NCBI GenBank assembly: GCA_964371835.1
Contig: CAYJOP010000060.1
Coordinates: 1-13,158, forward strand
Origin: CAYJAD01 sp964371835
GTDB lineage: Bacteria; Desulfobacterota; Desulfovibrionia; Desulfovibrionales; Desulfovibrionaceae
Length of the DNA: 13,158 nucleotides
Direction: 5' to 3'
Position numbers and translations under genes: made by a program. Positions 1-6,303 of this stretch are shown one piece after another. Within the stretch, counting starts at the first letter, position 1. The number at the start of each line of letters is the position of its first letter. Under the pieces are notes generated by a model. It was not told the origin of the DNA and ran no database searches. It worked only from the letters and a program-made list of their open reading frames with translations.

Positions 1-33
1 TTAAAAATGTTTTGTTTTCGTTGTGTTATGTGC

Positions 34-52
34 TTTTTCAGTGCCGACTAAG
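34..52 (+). repeat. Dispersed 19-mer repeat, copy 1
   Basis: The sequence TTTTTCAGTGCCGACTAAG matches 17 of 19 bases of a copy at 11683-11701 and 16 of 19 of a copy at 511-529. All three copies are on the plus strand; two lie wholly in gene-free DNA and one overlaps the fliM stop codon. Function is unknown. Confidence 0.6.
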
Positions 53-390
53 TAAAAGGGGCTTAAAAAACCACTTTCCAATGATTTTAATACACATTGG
101 TTACAAATTTATCAAAGCTTAGTTCTTACATCTTTTACGCCAAGCGAAATTTTCCTTACAGATAATCACATTAGCCTAAACTAAGGGTCCTGCACAATTA
201 TTTTTTAGTTCCATTTTTGTGCTTTTGCAGTAAATTTGCATTTATTTGAAAATGCAATTGCGCAGAACAAAAAACATAAAAATCAATCACTTAACGGAGA
301 AGCAAAGCTCCGCCTATTCTTGATTTTTGGTCGCATTGACTATCGTCAACGCTTCAAAAGACTCCACACAATGAATTGTGCAGTCTTAAA

Positions 391-425
391 CTTGAAAAAC
401 TTATTTTTTACGCAATAAAATTGCC
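391..425 (-). repeat. Dispersed repeat tail, copy E
   Basis: Read on the minus strand, these 35 bases match 31 of 35 bases of 11656-11690 (plus strand) without gaps. The first 30 bases of the 11656 copy also match 26 of 30 at 12946-12975. The shared core is TTTAT, then TGCG or a close variant, then AAAAAATAAGTTTTT or a close variant. In this copy the tail directly adjoins the hairpin at 417-461, and a weaker hairpin stands at the same place in the 11640 copy. Confidence 0.65.
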
Positions 426-461
426 AAAAAAAGCGCATTTTGTGCTTTTTCTGGCAATTTT
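417..461 (-). terminator. Long hairpin downstream of fliM
   Basis: The arms AAAATTGCCAAAAAAAGC (417-434) and GCTTTTTCTGGCAATTTT (444-461) pair with a single A-C mismatch. The stem can extend inward to a three-base loop. It begins 63 bases past the fliM stop and may end that transcript, since the 3' arm on the minus strand finishes in TTTT, although no long T-tract follows. The same hairpin-plus-tail arrangement recurs in degraded form at 11640 and 12915, so it may be a repeat element rather than a dedicated terminator. Confidence 0.5.
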
Positions 462-510
462 ATTAAATTTACCTAATTTTATAATTTTAATATTTCAAAC
501 AATTATCATA

Positions 511-529
511 TTTTTCAATGTCAACTAAG
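511..529 (+). repeat. Dispersed 19-mer repeat overlapping the fliM stop
   Basis: TTTTTCAATGTCAACTAAG matches copies at 34-52 and 11683-11701 at 16 of 19 bases each. Its CTA is the reverse complement of the fliM TAG stop codon (525-527), so the repeat-like sequence reaches a few bases into the end of fliM. Confidence 0.45.
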
Positions 530-1505
530 TATATTGAGGCTCAATTTCTTTTACAATTTGGAATGATTGCATAGACTTAACTGTACCACCAAGACCATAG
601 TATTTAGTAACTCCAGCCACAGTACAAGGTAGTAAATCTTCAACATCTGTATCAAGTACAAGCACATCCCCAACCTTCATTCTTAAAAGTTGGTTGCCTG
701 TAATTTGCGTATTGCCAAAGTTAATTTTAAATTCCACAGGGGTTTCCAAAAGGCGCTCTTTTAAGCGTGCAACCCAAGCATGGTCAATTTCTAGACGTTC
801 AGTCTGAAAACTTGCGTGTAATTTTGAGCGTATGGGTTCAATGGTTGCGTAAGGCAAGCAAATAACCATGGAGCCAATGGAAGAATCAAGCTCCACCTCA
901 AAGGTTATAACTACAACAACATCACTTGGCGGCACAATGGCTGCAAACTGTGGGTTAATTTCTGAGCGCACAAGCTCAAGCTTAACATCATGCACAGGAC
1001 GCCATGATTCTTCCATGCTATCTAAGGATATTTTGATAATTTTATCCACAACAGCCTGCTCAATGCGAGTAAATTCACGCCCCTCAACCTTTGGCTGAGA
1101 GCCAGCACCACCAAAAACATTTTCCACCAAGGCAAATACCAAGCGTGAATCAACAACAATAATGGCATTGCCGCGCAAGGGATCCATCTTAAAAATGTTA
1201 ATACTGGTAGGCACAGGTAATGAGCGAATAAACTCACCGAATTTCGCCATATCAATGGAAATAGGGTTTAATTCAACACGCTTGCGTATTGCATTGGAAA
1301 GAGCATTGGTGCAGAGCCTAGCAAAGCGATCGTTTACGATTTCCAAAACAGGCATACGCCCACGGATAATACGATCCTGATTGGCAAGGTCAAAGGCAAC
1401 GATGCCCGAATCATCATCAGGTACATCGTTTTCGCTTTCAATTTCCCCACCAGACAGGCCCCTCAATAAGGCATCAACTTCATCTTGTGCTAATACTTTA
1501 TTCAT
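525..1505 (-). CDS. fliM: Flagellar motor switch protein FliM
   Basis: FliM is part of the cytoplasmic C-ring (FliG-FliM-FliN) at the flagellar base. It binds phospho-CheY and switches motor rotation. The 326-residue length is normal for the family. Residues 4-14 (VLAQDEVDALL) form the N-terminal CheY-P-binding motif. The central CheC-like domain includes FGGAG at 131-135, the GGxG region that contacts FliG. Residues 254-322 form the C-terminal SpoA/FliN-like domain, with VGDVLVL typical of it. The ATG start has AGGT spaced suitably upstream. fliM stands alone on this strand here and is divergent from the ASKHA gene. A likely promoter lies at 1542-1570. The rest of the flagellar genes are outside the window. 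Confidence 0.97.
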   Translation of the reverse strand: MNKVLAQDEVDALLRGLSGGEIESENDVPDDDSGIVAFDLANQDRIIRGRMPVLEIVNDRFARLCTNALSNAIRKRVELNPISIDMAKFGEFIRSLPVPTSINIFKMDPLRGNAIIVVDSRLVFALVENVFGGAGSQPKVEGREFTRIEQAVVDKIIKISLDSMEESWRPVHDVKLELVRSEINPQFAAIVPPSDVVVVITFEVELDSSIGSMVICLPYATIEPIRSKLHASFQTERLEIDHAWVARLKERLLETPVEFKINFGNTQITGNQLLRMKVGDVLVLDTDVEDLLPCTVAGVTKYYGLGGTVKSMQSFQIVKEIEPQYT

Positions 1506-1541
1506 GAAACACCTATGTTTTTTATATTTTCAACCAAAATT

Positions 1542-1570
1542 ACTCTAGACTTTGTTTTAAGTATGGTCAA
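1542..1570 (-). promoter_or_regulatory. Putative sigma-70 promoter of fliM
   Basis: On the minus strand TTGACC (1570-1565) and TAGAGT (1547-1542) are separated by 17 bases. This would place transcription start about 30 bases before the fliM ATG. The -35 box matches five of six consensus bases and the -10 box four of six. I see no clear sigma-28 or sigma-54 flagellar promoter motif in this interval. Confidence 0.4.
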
Positions 1571-1641
1571 GTTCTATGTCACTTTTTCCACATCTCTTAA
1601 AATTAATGCAATTTACGGACCATAACTTGAATTATCAAGCA

Positions 1642-1670
1642 TTGACCTCTAGGCATTGCCACTGTACATT
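1642..1670 (+). promoter_or_regulatory. Putative promoter giving a leaderless ASKHA mRNA
   Basis: TTGACC (1642-1647) and TACATT (1665-1670) are spaced by exactly 17 bases. The -10 box ends only five bases before the ATG at 1676, so transcription would begin at or within a base or two of the start codon. No Shine-Dalgarno sequence precedes this ATG, which fits a leaderless transcript. A small dyad, CTTGA/TCAAG (1626-1630/1635-1639), abuts the -35 box and could be an operator. Confidence 0.4.
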
Positions 1671-1675
1671 ATGCC

Positions 1676-3247
1676 ATGCACATTAACGTACATACCCAAG
1701 ATAGCACAATATACATATCGGCAGATTCTGGACAAAGCTTAGCTGAGGCCATTTGGCTCTCTGGCAAGCTTTCCCCTTTGCCATTATGTTCTGGTCTTGG
1801 GCGTTGTGGTCAGTGTAAGGTTTTGTTTAATTCCCCTGCCCCCAAGCCACATGCAATGGAACTTAAATTGCTTAGCGCAAGCGACATTGAACGCGGTATA
1901 CGCCTAGCTTGCAGACATATACTTGAATCGTTAAACCCAAATCCTGCTGGTAATATTGAAATAACTTTACATAGCAATAGCATACCAGAACAAAATATTG
2001 AAGTTTCAACATCCGAAAAATCTGCACTTTTAGCTGTGGACCTTGGCACAACCTCGTTACACTGGCAAGCATTAAGCACCACTGGTAACATTATTGCCAA
2101 GGGTCAACAAATTAATCCACAAATGGGTGCAGGCTCTGATATTGTTTCGCGCCTAGCCTTTGCCATGAAGCCAGAAGGCACAAAAATACTTTCAGATTTA
2201 GTAGTTAATTCATTAATTAATATTACAAAAAATCTTCCACCTGTCACAGAAATTTGCCTTGCAGCCAACACTGCCATGAGTGGAATTTTTTTGCAAAAAA
2301 ATATTAAATCACTAGCTGCTGCCCCATATTCCCTACCCTTGCATGGTAATAATATTGAGTATGTTAAAGGTCTTGCACCCATTTACATACCTGTTCAACT
2401 GGCCCCCTTTGTGGGAGGAGATATAAGTGCTGGATATGCTTCACTAATGCAACAAAACAAGGTGGAATTTCCTTTCATATTTACAGACCTTGGTACAAAT
2501 GGTGAATTTATTTTATCCTTAAACGAGCAGGATGCTTATATAACAAGTGTTCCCCTTGGCCCTGCCCTTGAAGGGATTGGCCTGTCCCTTGGGCACATGG
2601 CACATGGTACAAGTGGAGTCGTTTGCGAGGTACACTTAAGCCCCAAGGGTCTTGAACCAACAACTTTGGATAATGCACCGCCTAAACGCATTTGCGGTAC
2701 TGGCTATTTATCCATTTTAAAATGCCTATTTCAATGTGGAATTATTCAACAAGATGGTCATTTTACCCACAAAGAAAACCTTAACAATCCCCTTGCAGCA
2801 AATTTATTTAAGTTAATTGAAAAACAAGATAATGAATATATTTTGCGTCTTTGGCCTCACTTAGCTGATAATATGTTCATAAGTTCCACAGATATTGAAG
2901 AAATATTAAAAGTAAAGGCGGCCTTTACCCTAGCCATGCACGAACTTTTAAATACAGCAAACCTCTTGCAAAAAGATTTAAAAAACATATATTTAGCGGG
3001 CGCAATGGGTAGTCATGTCAAGGGCGAAGATTTAGAAGCACTTGGTTTCATTGGCTATGGCATGAGTAATCGGCTAATAAAACTAGGGAATTCATCACTT
3101 GATGGTGCAAAAACATTATTAATTGACCCAACTAGGCGTAGCTGGCTCCATGAGTGGAGCAAAAACAATAAACATATTCAACTTGCAAACCGTGCGGATT
3201 TTTTAACAAAATACATGCAACATATGCAATTTACCTTTACGAGTTAA
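1676..3247 (+). CDS. RACo-like [2Fe-2S] ferredoxin/ASKHA-domain protein (DUF4445)
   Basis: The N-terminal segment (about 1-100) is a plant-type ferredoxin domain: C38, C44, C47 (in CSGLGRCGQC) and C79 are the expected [2Fe-2S] ligands. After a linker, residues 118-520 form an ASKHA ATPase fold with phosphate-1 motif AVDLGTT (120-126), phosphate-2 motif TDLGTNGE (270-277) and adenosine motif LAGAMGS (440-446). Characterised relatives (RACo, RamA-like) use ATP to reduce the Co(II) of corrinoid proteins back to Co(I). At 523 residues this one is somewhat shorter than typical RACo. No corrinoid protein or methyltransferase partner is encoded in the window, so its target is unknown. An in-frame TGA at 1643 limits the start to ATG 1676, which has no ribosome-binding site. 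It is the first gene of a three-gene operon, three bases before the next ATG. Confidence 0.88.
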   Translation: MHINVHTQDSTIYISADSGQSLAEAIWLSGKLSPLPLCSGLGRCGQCKVLFNSPAPKPHAMELKLLSASDIERGIRLACRHILESLNPNPAGNIEITLHSNSIPEQNIEVSTSEKSALLAVDLGTTSLHWQALSTTGNIIAKGQQINPQMGAGSDIVSRLAFAMKPEGTKILSDLVVNSLINITKNLPPVTEICLAANTAMSGIFLQKNIKSLAAAPYSLPLHGNNIEYVKGLAPIYIPVQLAPFVGGDISAGYASLMQQNKVEFPFIFTDLGTNGEFILSLNEQDAYITSVPLGPALEGIGLSLGHMAHGTSGVVCEVHLSPKGLEPTTLDNAPPKRICGTGYLSILKCLFQCGIIQQDGHFTHKENLNNPLAANLFKLIEKQDNEYILRLWPHLADNMFISSTDIEEILKVKAAFTLAMHELLNTANLLQKDLKNIYLAGAMGSHVKGEDLEALGFIGYGMSNRLIKLGNSSLDGAKTLLIDPTRRSWLHEWSKNNKHIQLANRADFLTKYMQHMQFTFTS

Positions 3248-3250
3248 TAC

Positions 3251-4573
3251 ATGCAGGAAATTTTTAAACAAGTAAAACCACATATAATCAAGGCCTTACA
3301 AGATTTACCAAAAGCTCTTGATGTGGTTATACCCTTACAAGCAAAGCATAGACGTGCACTACCCTTTGCCATTGATGAACTTTCAAGCCGTCTAACCATT
3401 GAGCGTGGCCTAATTAAGCAAGCATATTGGAGCGCACCACGCTTAACTGCCGCCTATATGTGGTATTTTTTACCATGGAATATTTTGCGTCTAAGCCGCC
3501 TACTAGCTACGCTTAACATACCAGAACCATTACCACTTCCCACTAGAGCACAAGGAACTCCAAAACCACGTCTTTTTGTGGACATGGGCAGTGGTCCACT
3601 CTCCTTACCCATTGCGCTATGGCTTGCAAAGCCTGAGTGGCGTGAGCATGAGCTGAACGTACTTTGTCTTGATACATCGCCACACCCACTGCAACTTGGG
3701 CAAAAGTTATTTTCCATAATTGCTGGTGAGCGAAGTCCATGGCGTATCATTCCTGTACGCTCACAACTTGAAACAGCTCACCTAGAAATGCATAAAATTG
3801 ATGCTGTGCCGTGGCTTATTTCTGCTGCAAATGTCTGTAATGAATTAAAATTACAAGACGAAAGAACCTATAAAATTATGGAGCATTTAAGACCAGCCCT
3901 AAAAGCAAGTGATTCATCATTACTCATTGTTGAACCAGGCACACGCCTTGGCGGTAAAACCATTGTTGCCTTGCGTGATGCAGCCCTTGAGTATGACCTT
4001 AAACCCATAAGCCCTTGTCCACATATGCATGAATGCCCACTGGAAGAGTCTCGCACTTGGTGTCATTTTACCTTTGATACACATGCAAGCCCCAAGTGGT
4101 TAAATGATCTATCAAATGCAGCAAAATTGCGCAAAGAAGCCCTAAGTCTAGCCTTTATCTTACTTGCAGGGTCAGAAAAGCAACCACAAAGCAATAAAGC
4201 CCGAATTATTTCTGCACCATTTAATGTTCCCAATTTAATGGGTGAATCACGCTACGCTTGCTGTGAGCAAGGTTTGGCATTACTTAGTAATGCTGGTGCT
4301 TTACCTTCTGGTGCTTTGGTTGATATAAAACAAAGCTCAAATCAAACTCGTACTGACAGTAAATCTGGGGCGTTAATACTTGAACATGCTGAAAAAGTTT
4401 GCCCTGCCCCACGTTTTGAGCGCCAAGGCTCAAAACCAGAACGAACAAGCACAAAACCAGAGCGTTCTACTTCAAGGTCTAAATCTGAGCGCCAAGCCCC
4501 AGCGGAAGTAAAGAAAAAGCCCAAAAAACCCATTAAATCAAAAAAAACCACCAAAAAGTTTTGGGAGCAGTAA
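3251..4573 (+). CDS. Rsm22-family small-subunit rRNA methyltransferase, Fe-S type
   Basis: This is a class I SAM-dependent methyltransferase of the Rsm22/METTL17 family, whose members act on or help assemble the small ribosomal subunit. Motif I is VDMGSGP (110-116), followed by an acidic residue in LCLDTS (138-143) and a motif-IV-like region around AANVCNEL (192-199). The family's iron-sulfur signature is clear: C256 and C262 in CPHMHECP, C271 in WCHF, and C337 or C338 in YACCEQG, matching the cysteine set that holds a [4Fe-4S] cluster in METTL17. Residues from about 385 to 440 form a low-complexity, Lys/Arg/Ser/Pro-rich tail that probably binds RNA. The gene starts three bases after the ASKHA stop and ends one base before the ABC ATPase start, so translation is probably coupled. 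The exact methylated base is unknown. Confidence 0.85.
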   Translation: MQEIFKQVKPHIIKALQDLPKALDVVIPLQAKHRRALPFAIDELSSRLTIERGLIKQAYWSAPRLTAAYMWYFLPWNILRLSRLLATLNIPEPLPLPTRAQGTPKPRLFVDMGSGPLSLPIALWLAKPEWREHELNVLCLDTSPHPLQLGQKLFSIIAGERSPWRIIPVRSQLETAHLEMHKIDAVPWLISAANVCNELKLQDERTYKIMEHLRPALKASDSSLLIVEPGTRLGGKTIVALRDAALEYDLKPISPCPHMHECPLEESRTWCHFTFDTHASPKWLNDLSNAAKLRKEALSLAFILLAGSEKQPQSNKARIISAPFNVPNLMGESRYACCEQGLALLSNAGALPSGALVDIKQSSNQTRTDSKSGALILEHAEKVCPAPRFERQGSKPERTSTKPERSTSRSKSERQAPAEVKKKPKKPIKSKKTTKKFWEQ

Positions 4574-4574
4574 G

Positions 4575-5546
4575 ATGTCAAAAGAACTGCTAAACGTGCA
4601 TAATCTTGATATTACATTTCACACCGAGCAGGGTAATTTTTTAACTGTATCAGACATTAATTTTTCCATTGCAGAGGGTGAAATTTTTTGTCTTGTGGGT
4701 GAGTCTGGCTGTGGTAAAAGCCTTACGGCCAAGGCAATATTGCGCCTAACCCCTGAAAACACCAATATTTCTGGTAAAGTTTTGTTACAAGACCAAGACT
4801 TGCTTACTTTAGATGAAGGCGAAATGTGTTCAATTCGCGGTAAGCATATTTCCATGATTTTTCAAGAGCCCATGACTGCCCTTAACCCAGTGCTAAAAAT
4901 TGGGGAGCAATGCACAGAACACCTTGAACTGCATAATAAAATATCAAAGCAACAAGCCAAGCTACGCTGCATGGAGTTATTTGAACAAGTGGGAATTTCT
5001 GACGTAGAAAGCCGCCTTAATAATTATCCGCACCAGCTTAGTGGTGGCATGCGCCAAAGAGTGATGATAGCCATGGCCCTTGCCTGCGCACCCAAATTAC
5101 TCTTAGCCGATGAACCAACAACTGCGCTTGATGTAACCATTCAGTGGCAAATTCTAACCCTCATTCAAAAACTCACCAAGGAGCATGGAATGGGAGTATT
5201 GCTTATCACCCATAATTTAGGAATTGTAGCTCAAATTGCTCATAGGGTTGGTGTTATGTATGCTGGAAAAATGGTGGAATGTGGTGACACAAAGGACGTT
5301 CTTAAAAATCCTAGCCATCCTTATACTCAAGGGCTTTTACATGCAATACCCAGCAAGCACAGCATGGAGCAAAAGCGCTTACCAATTATTGAGGGTAAAG
5401 TTCCGCTGGCAAATGAAATTCCAAGCGGTTGTCGCTTTCATCCTCGCTGCGCACAGGCCTTACCCAAATGCAAAGACATTGAACCAGAATTAAGAAAAAT
5501 AAATAACCAGCAGCACATGGCACGCTGCTGGTTAATAAACGATTAG
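4575..5546 (+). CDS. DppD/OppD-type peptide ABC transporter ATP-binding protein
   Basis: This is a peripheral-membrane ATPase subunit of a dipeptide/oligopeptide (or nickel) importer. Motifs in order are Walker A GESGCGKS (43-49 region), Q-loop FQEPMTALNP (from 96), ABC signature LSGGMRQ (155-161), Walker B LLLADEP (175-181), D-loop ALD and switch histidine H213 (ITHN). The oligo_HPY C-terminal domain carries C286, C292, C299 and C318; in some DppD relatives this cysteine set binds a [4Fe-4S] cluster. The 323-residue length is normal. It starts one base after the Rsm22 stop, so it belongs to that operon. No permease, binding protein or second ATPase (DppF type) is present, and the next gene is convergent, so its partners must be encoded elsewhere. 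The substrate cannot be told from sequence. Confidence 0.93.
   Translation: MSKELLNVHNLDITFHTEQGNFLTVSDINFSIAEGEIFCLVGESGCGKSLTAKAILRLTPENTNISGKVLLQDQDLLTLDEGEMCSIRGKHISMIFQEPMTALNPVLKIGEQCTEHLELHNKISKQQAKLRCMELFEQVGISDVESRLNNYPHQLSGGMRQRVMIAMALACAPKLLLADEPTTALDVTIQWQILTLIQKLTKEHGMGVLLITHNLGIVAQIAHRVGVMYAGKMVECGDTKDVLKNPSHPYTQGLLHAIPSKHSMEQKRLPIIEGKVPLANEIPSGCRFHPRCAQALPKCKDIEPELRKINNQQHMARCWLIND
5493..5534 (-). terminator. Intrinsic terminator inside the convergent ATPase gene
   Basis: TAACCAGCAGC (5504-5514) and GCTGCTGGTTA (5524-5534) form a perfect 11-base-pair stem with a nine-base loop. On the minus strand the stem is followed by TTTATTTTTCT (5503-5493), a good T-tract. It would therefore end transcription of the zinc-ribbon gene, whose stop is 29 bases upstream. 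The stem lies within the last codons of the plus-strand ABC ATPase gene. On the plus strand the hairpin is not followed directly by T residues. Confidence 0.65.
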
Positions 5547-5563
5547 ATTATTAAAACTATTTT

Positions 5564-6034
5564 TTATGATGCAAGGCTAATGGTAATAAATACACTTACA
5601 ATCCAAACCACAACCCGACCAATCCAAGGCGACACAGCCTTACCCTCAACCATGCGGCGCATGGATGCGAAAAAATTTATACCACTGCCAAGGGCATAAA
5701 AAACCAAAAAACCAATACTTGCTAAAAGACCATATTGTATGCCAATACTTAGAAAAATGGCAAAGGTTATCAAGCTGGGTAAGCATGAAGCATTGCTTGT
5801 AGTCCCAAAACCTGTGCCTTGTTGATTAAAAGTCCAACTTTTAAAGGTAGCTCCTGACCATTGGGACTGGCTTTGTTCATAATAACCACCTGAACTACCG
5901 CCAACAACTTCCGGCTCAATGACTTCGTACTGAACAGTATTTTCTTGTTTTTGGCTTACTATGCTGGTTGGACAATTTTCACAACGTGGCCTTGACGAGT
6001 TATACTCACGTCCACAATGCTGACAAGCATTCAT
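5564..6034 (-). CDS. Small zinc-ribbon membrane protein, function unknown
   Basis: I do not recognise this 156-residue protein as a named family. Residues 4-21 are a CxxC-x10-CxxC zinc ribbon (C4, C7, C18, C21). A low-complexity Ser/Gly/Gln/Tyr-rich linker follows (about 30-80). Hydrophobic segments at roughly 84-102, 103-124 and 137-155 look like two or three membrane spans. There is no signal peptide, so the zinc ribbon should be cytoplasmic. The ATG is preceded by GTGAGGT at good spacing. It faces the ABC ATPase gene with a 17-base gap and shares DNA with it through the terminator at 5493-5534. It lies 269 bases downstream of recJ on the same strand, so it probably has its own promoter. 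Confidence 0.75.
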   Translation of the reverse strand: MNACQHCGREYNSSRPRCENCPTSIVSQKQENTVQYEVIEPEVVGGSSGGYYEQSQSQWSGATFKSWTFNQQGTGFGTTSNASCLPSLITFAIFLSIGIQYGLLASIGFLVFYALGSGINFFASMRRMVEGKAVSPWIGRVVVWIVSVFITISLAS

Positions 6035-6303
6035 TTTGACCTCACTAAATTAGTTAAACCTGAAAAATTATTTTACAATAACTTTCTGAAATACAAACTA
6101 GCTCCATATGCCGCTTTGGGGTCGCCAGAGGCAAGTTAGAATTTATTTTGCACATGTATGGAATTTTAAAAAATTTTGTTAACATACCCTATAAAAACAA
6201 TACCATGGTGCAAAAACTCACACTCGCCATTAGTGGTGGATATTATTTCAGATGGTTAACCTATTAATTTTGTAATTCAAATGTTTGTATATTCTCTTAA
6301 CCA

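Larger units (their letters stand above)
1..524. other. Gene-free region with hairpins and repeat fragments
   Basis: No convincing gene lies here. The only sizeable open frame (236-418, plus) begins with TTG, has no ribosome-binding site and runs through several hairpins. Visible inverted repeats are: TTGCATTT/AAATGCAA (236-243/250-257), CGGAG/CTCCG (295-299/308-312), GCATTGAC/GTCAACGC with one mismatch (333-340/345-352), AAGACT/AGTCTT enclosing CACAAT/ATTGTG (358-387), and a long hairpin at 417-461. A perfect 10-base inverted pair CTGCACAATT/AATTGTGCAG (190-199/374-383) brackets most of these. Fragments of a dispersed repeat occur at 34-52, 391-425 and 511-529. The region could hold a structured RNA or a decayed mobile or intergenic repeat. 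I cannot assign it to a known RNA family. Confidence 0.6.

Noticed and set aside
236..418. 60-codon open frame on the plus strand in the left gene-free region
   Set aside because: It starts with TTG, has no ribosome-binding site, runs through several hairpins and ends in the repeat tail; the protein resembles nothing I know.
1642..1647. Flagellar-type sigma-28 or sigma-54 promoters around fliM
   Set aside because: No TAAA-N15-GCCGATAA or TGGCAC-N5-TTGC pattern was found in 1506-1675; sigma-70-like boxes fit better.
6035..6303. Possible RNA gene or small protein between recJ and the zinc-ribbon gene
   Set aside because: Only a weak 4-bp hairpin with a T-run (about 6211-6240, minus) and short palindromes are visible; nothing supports a gene.
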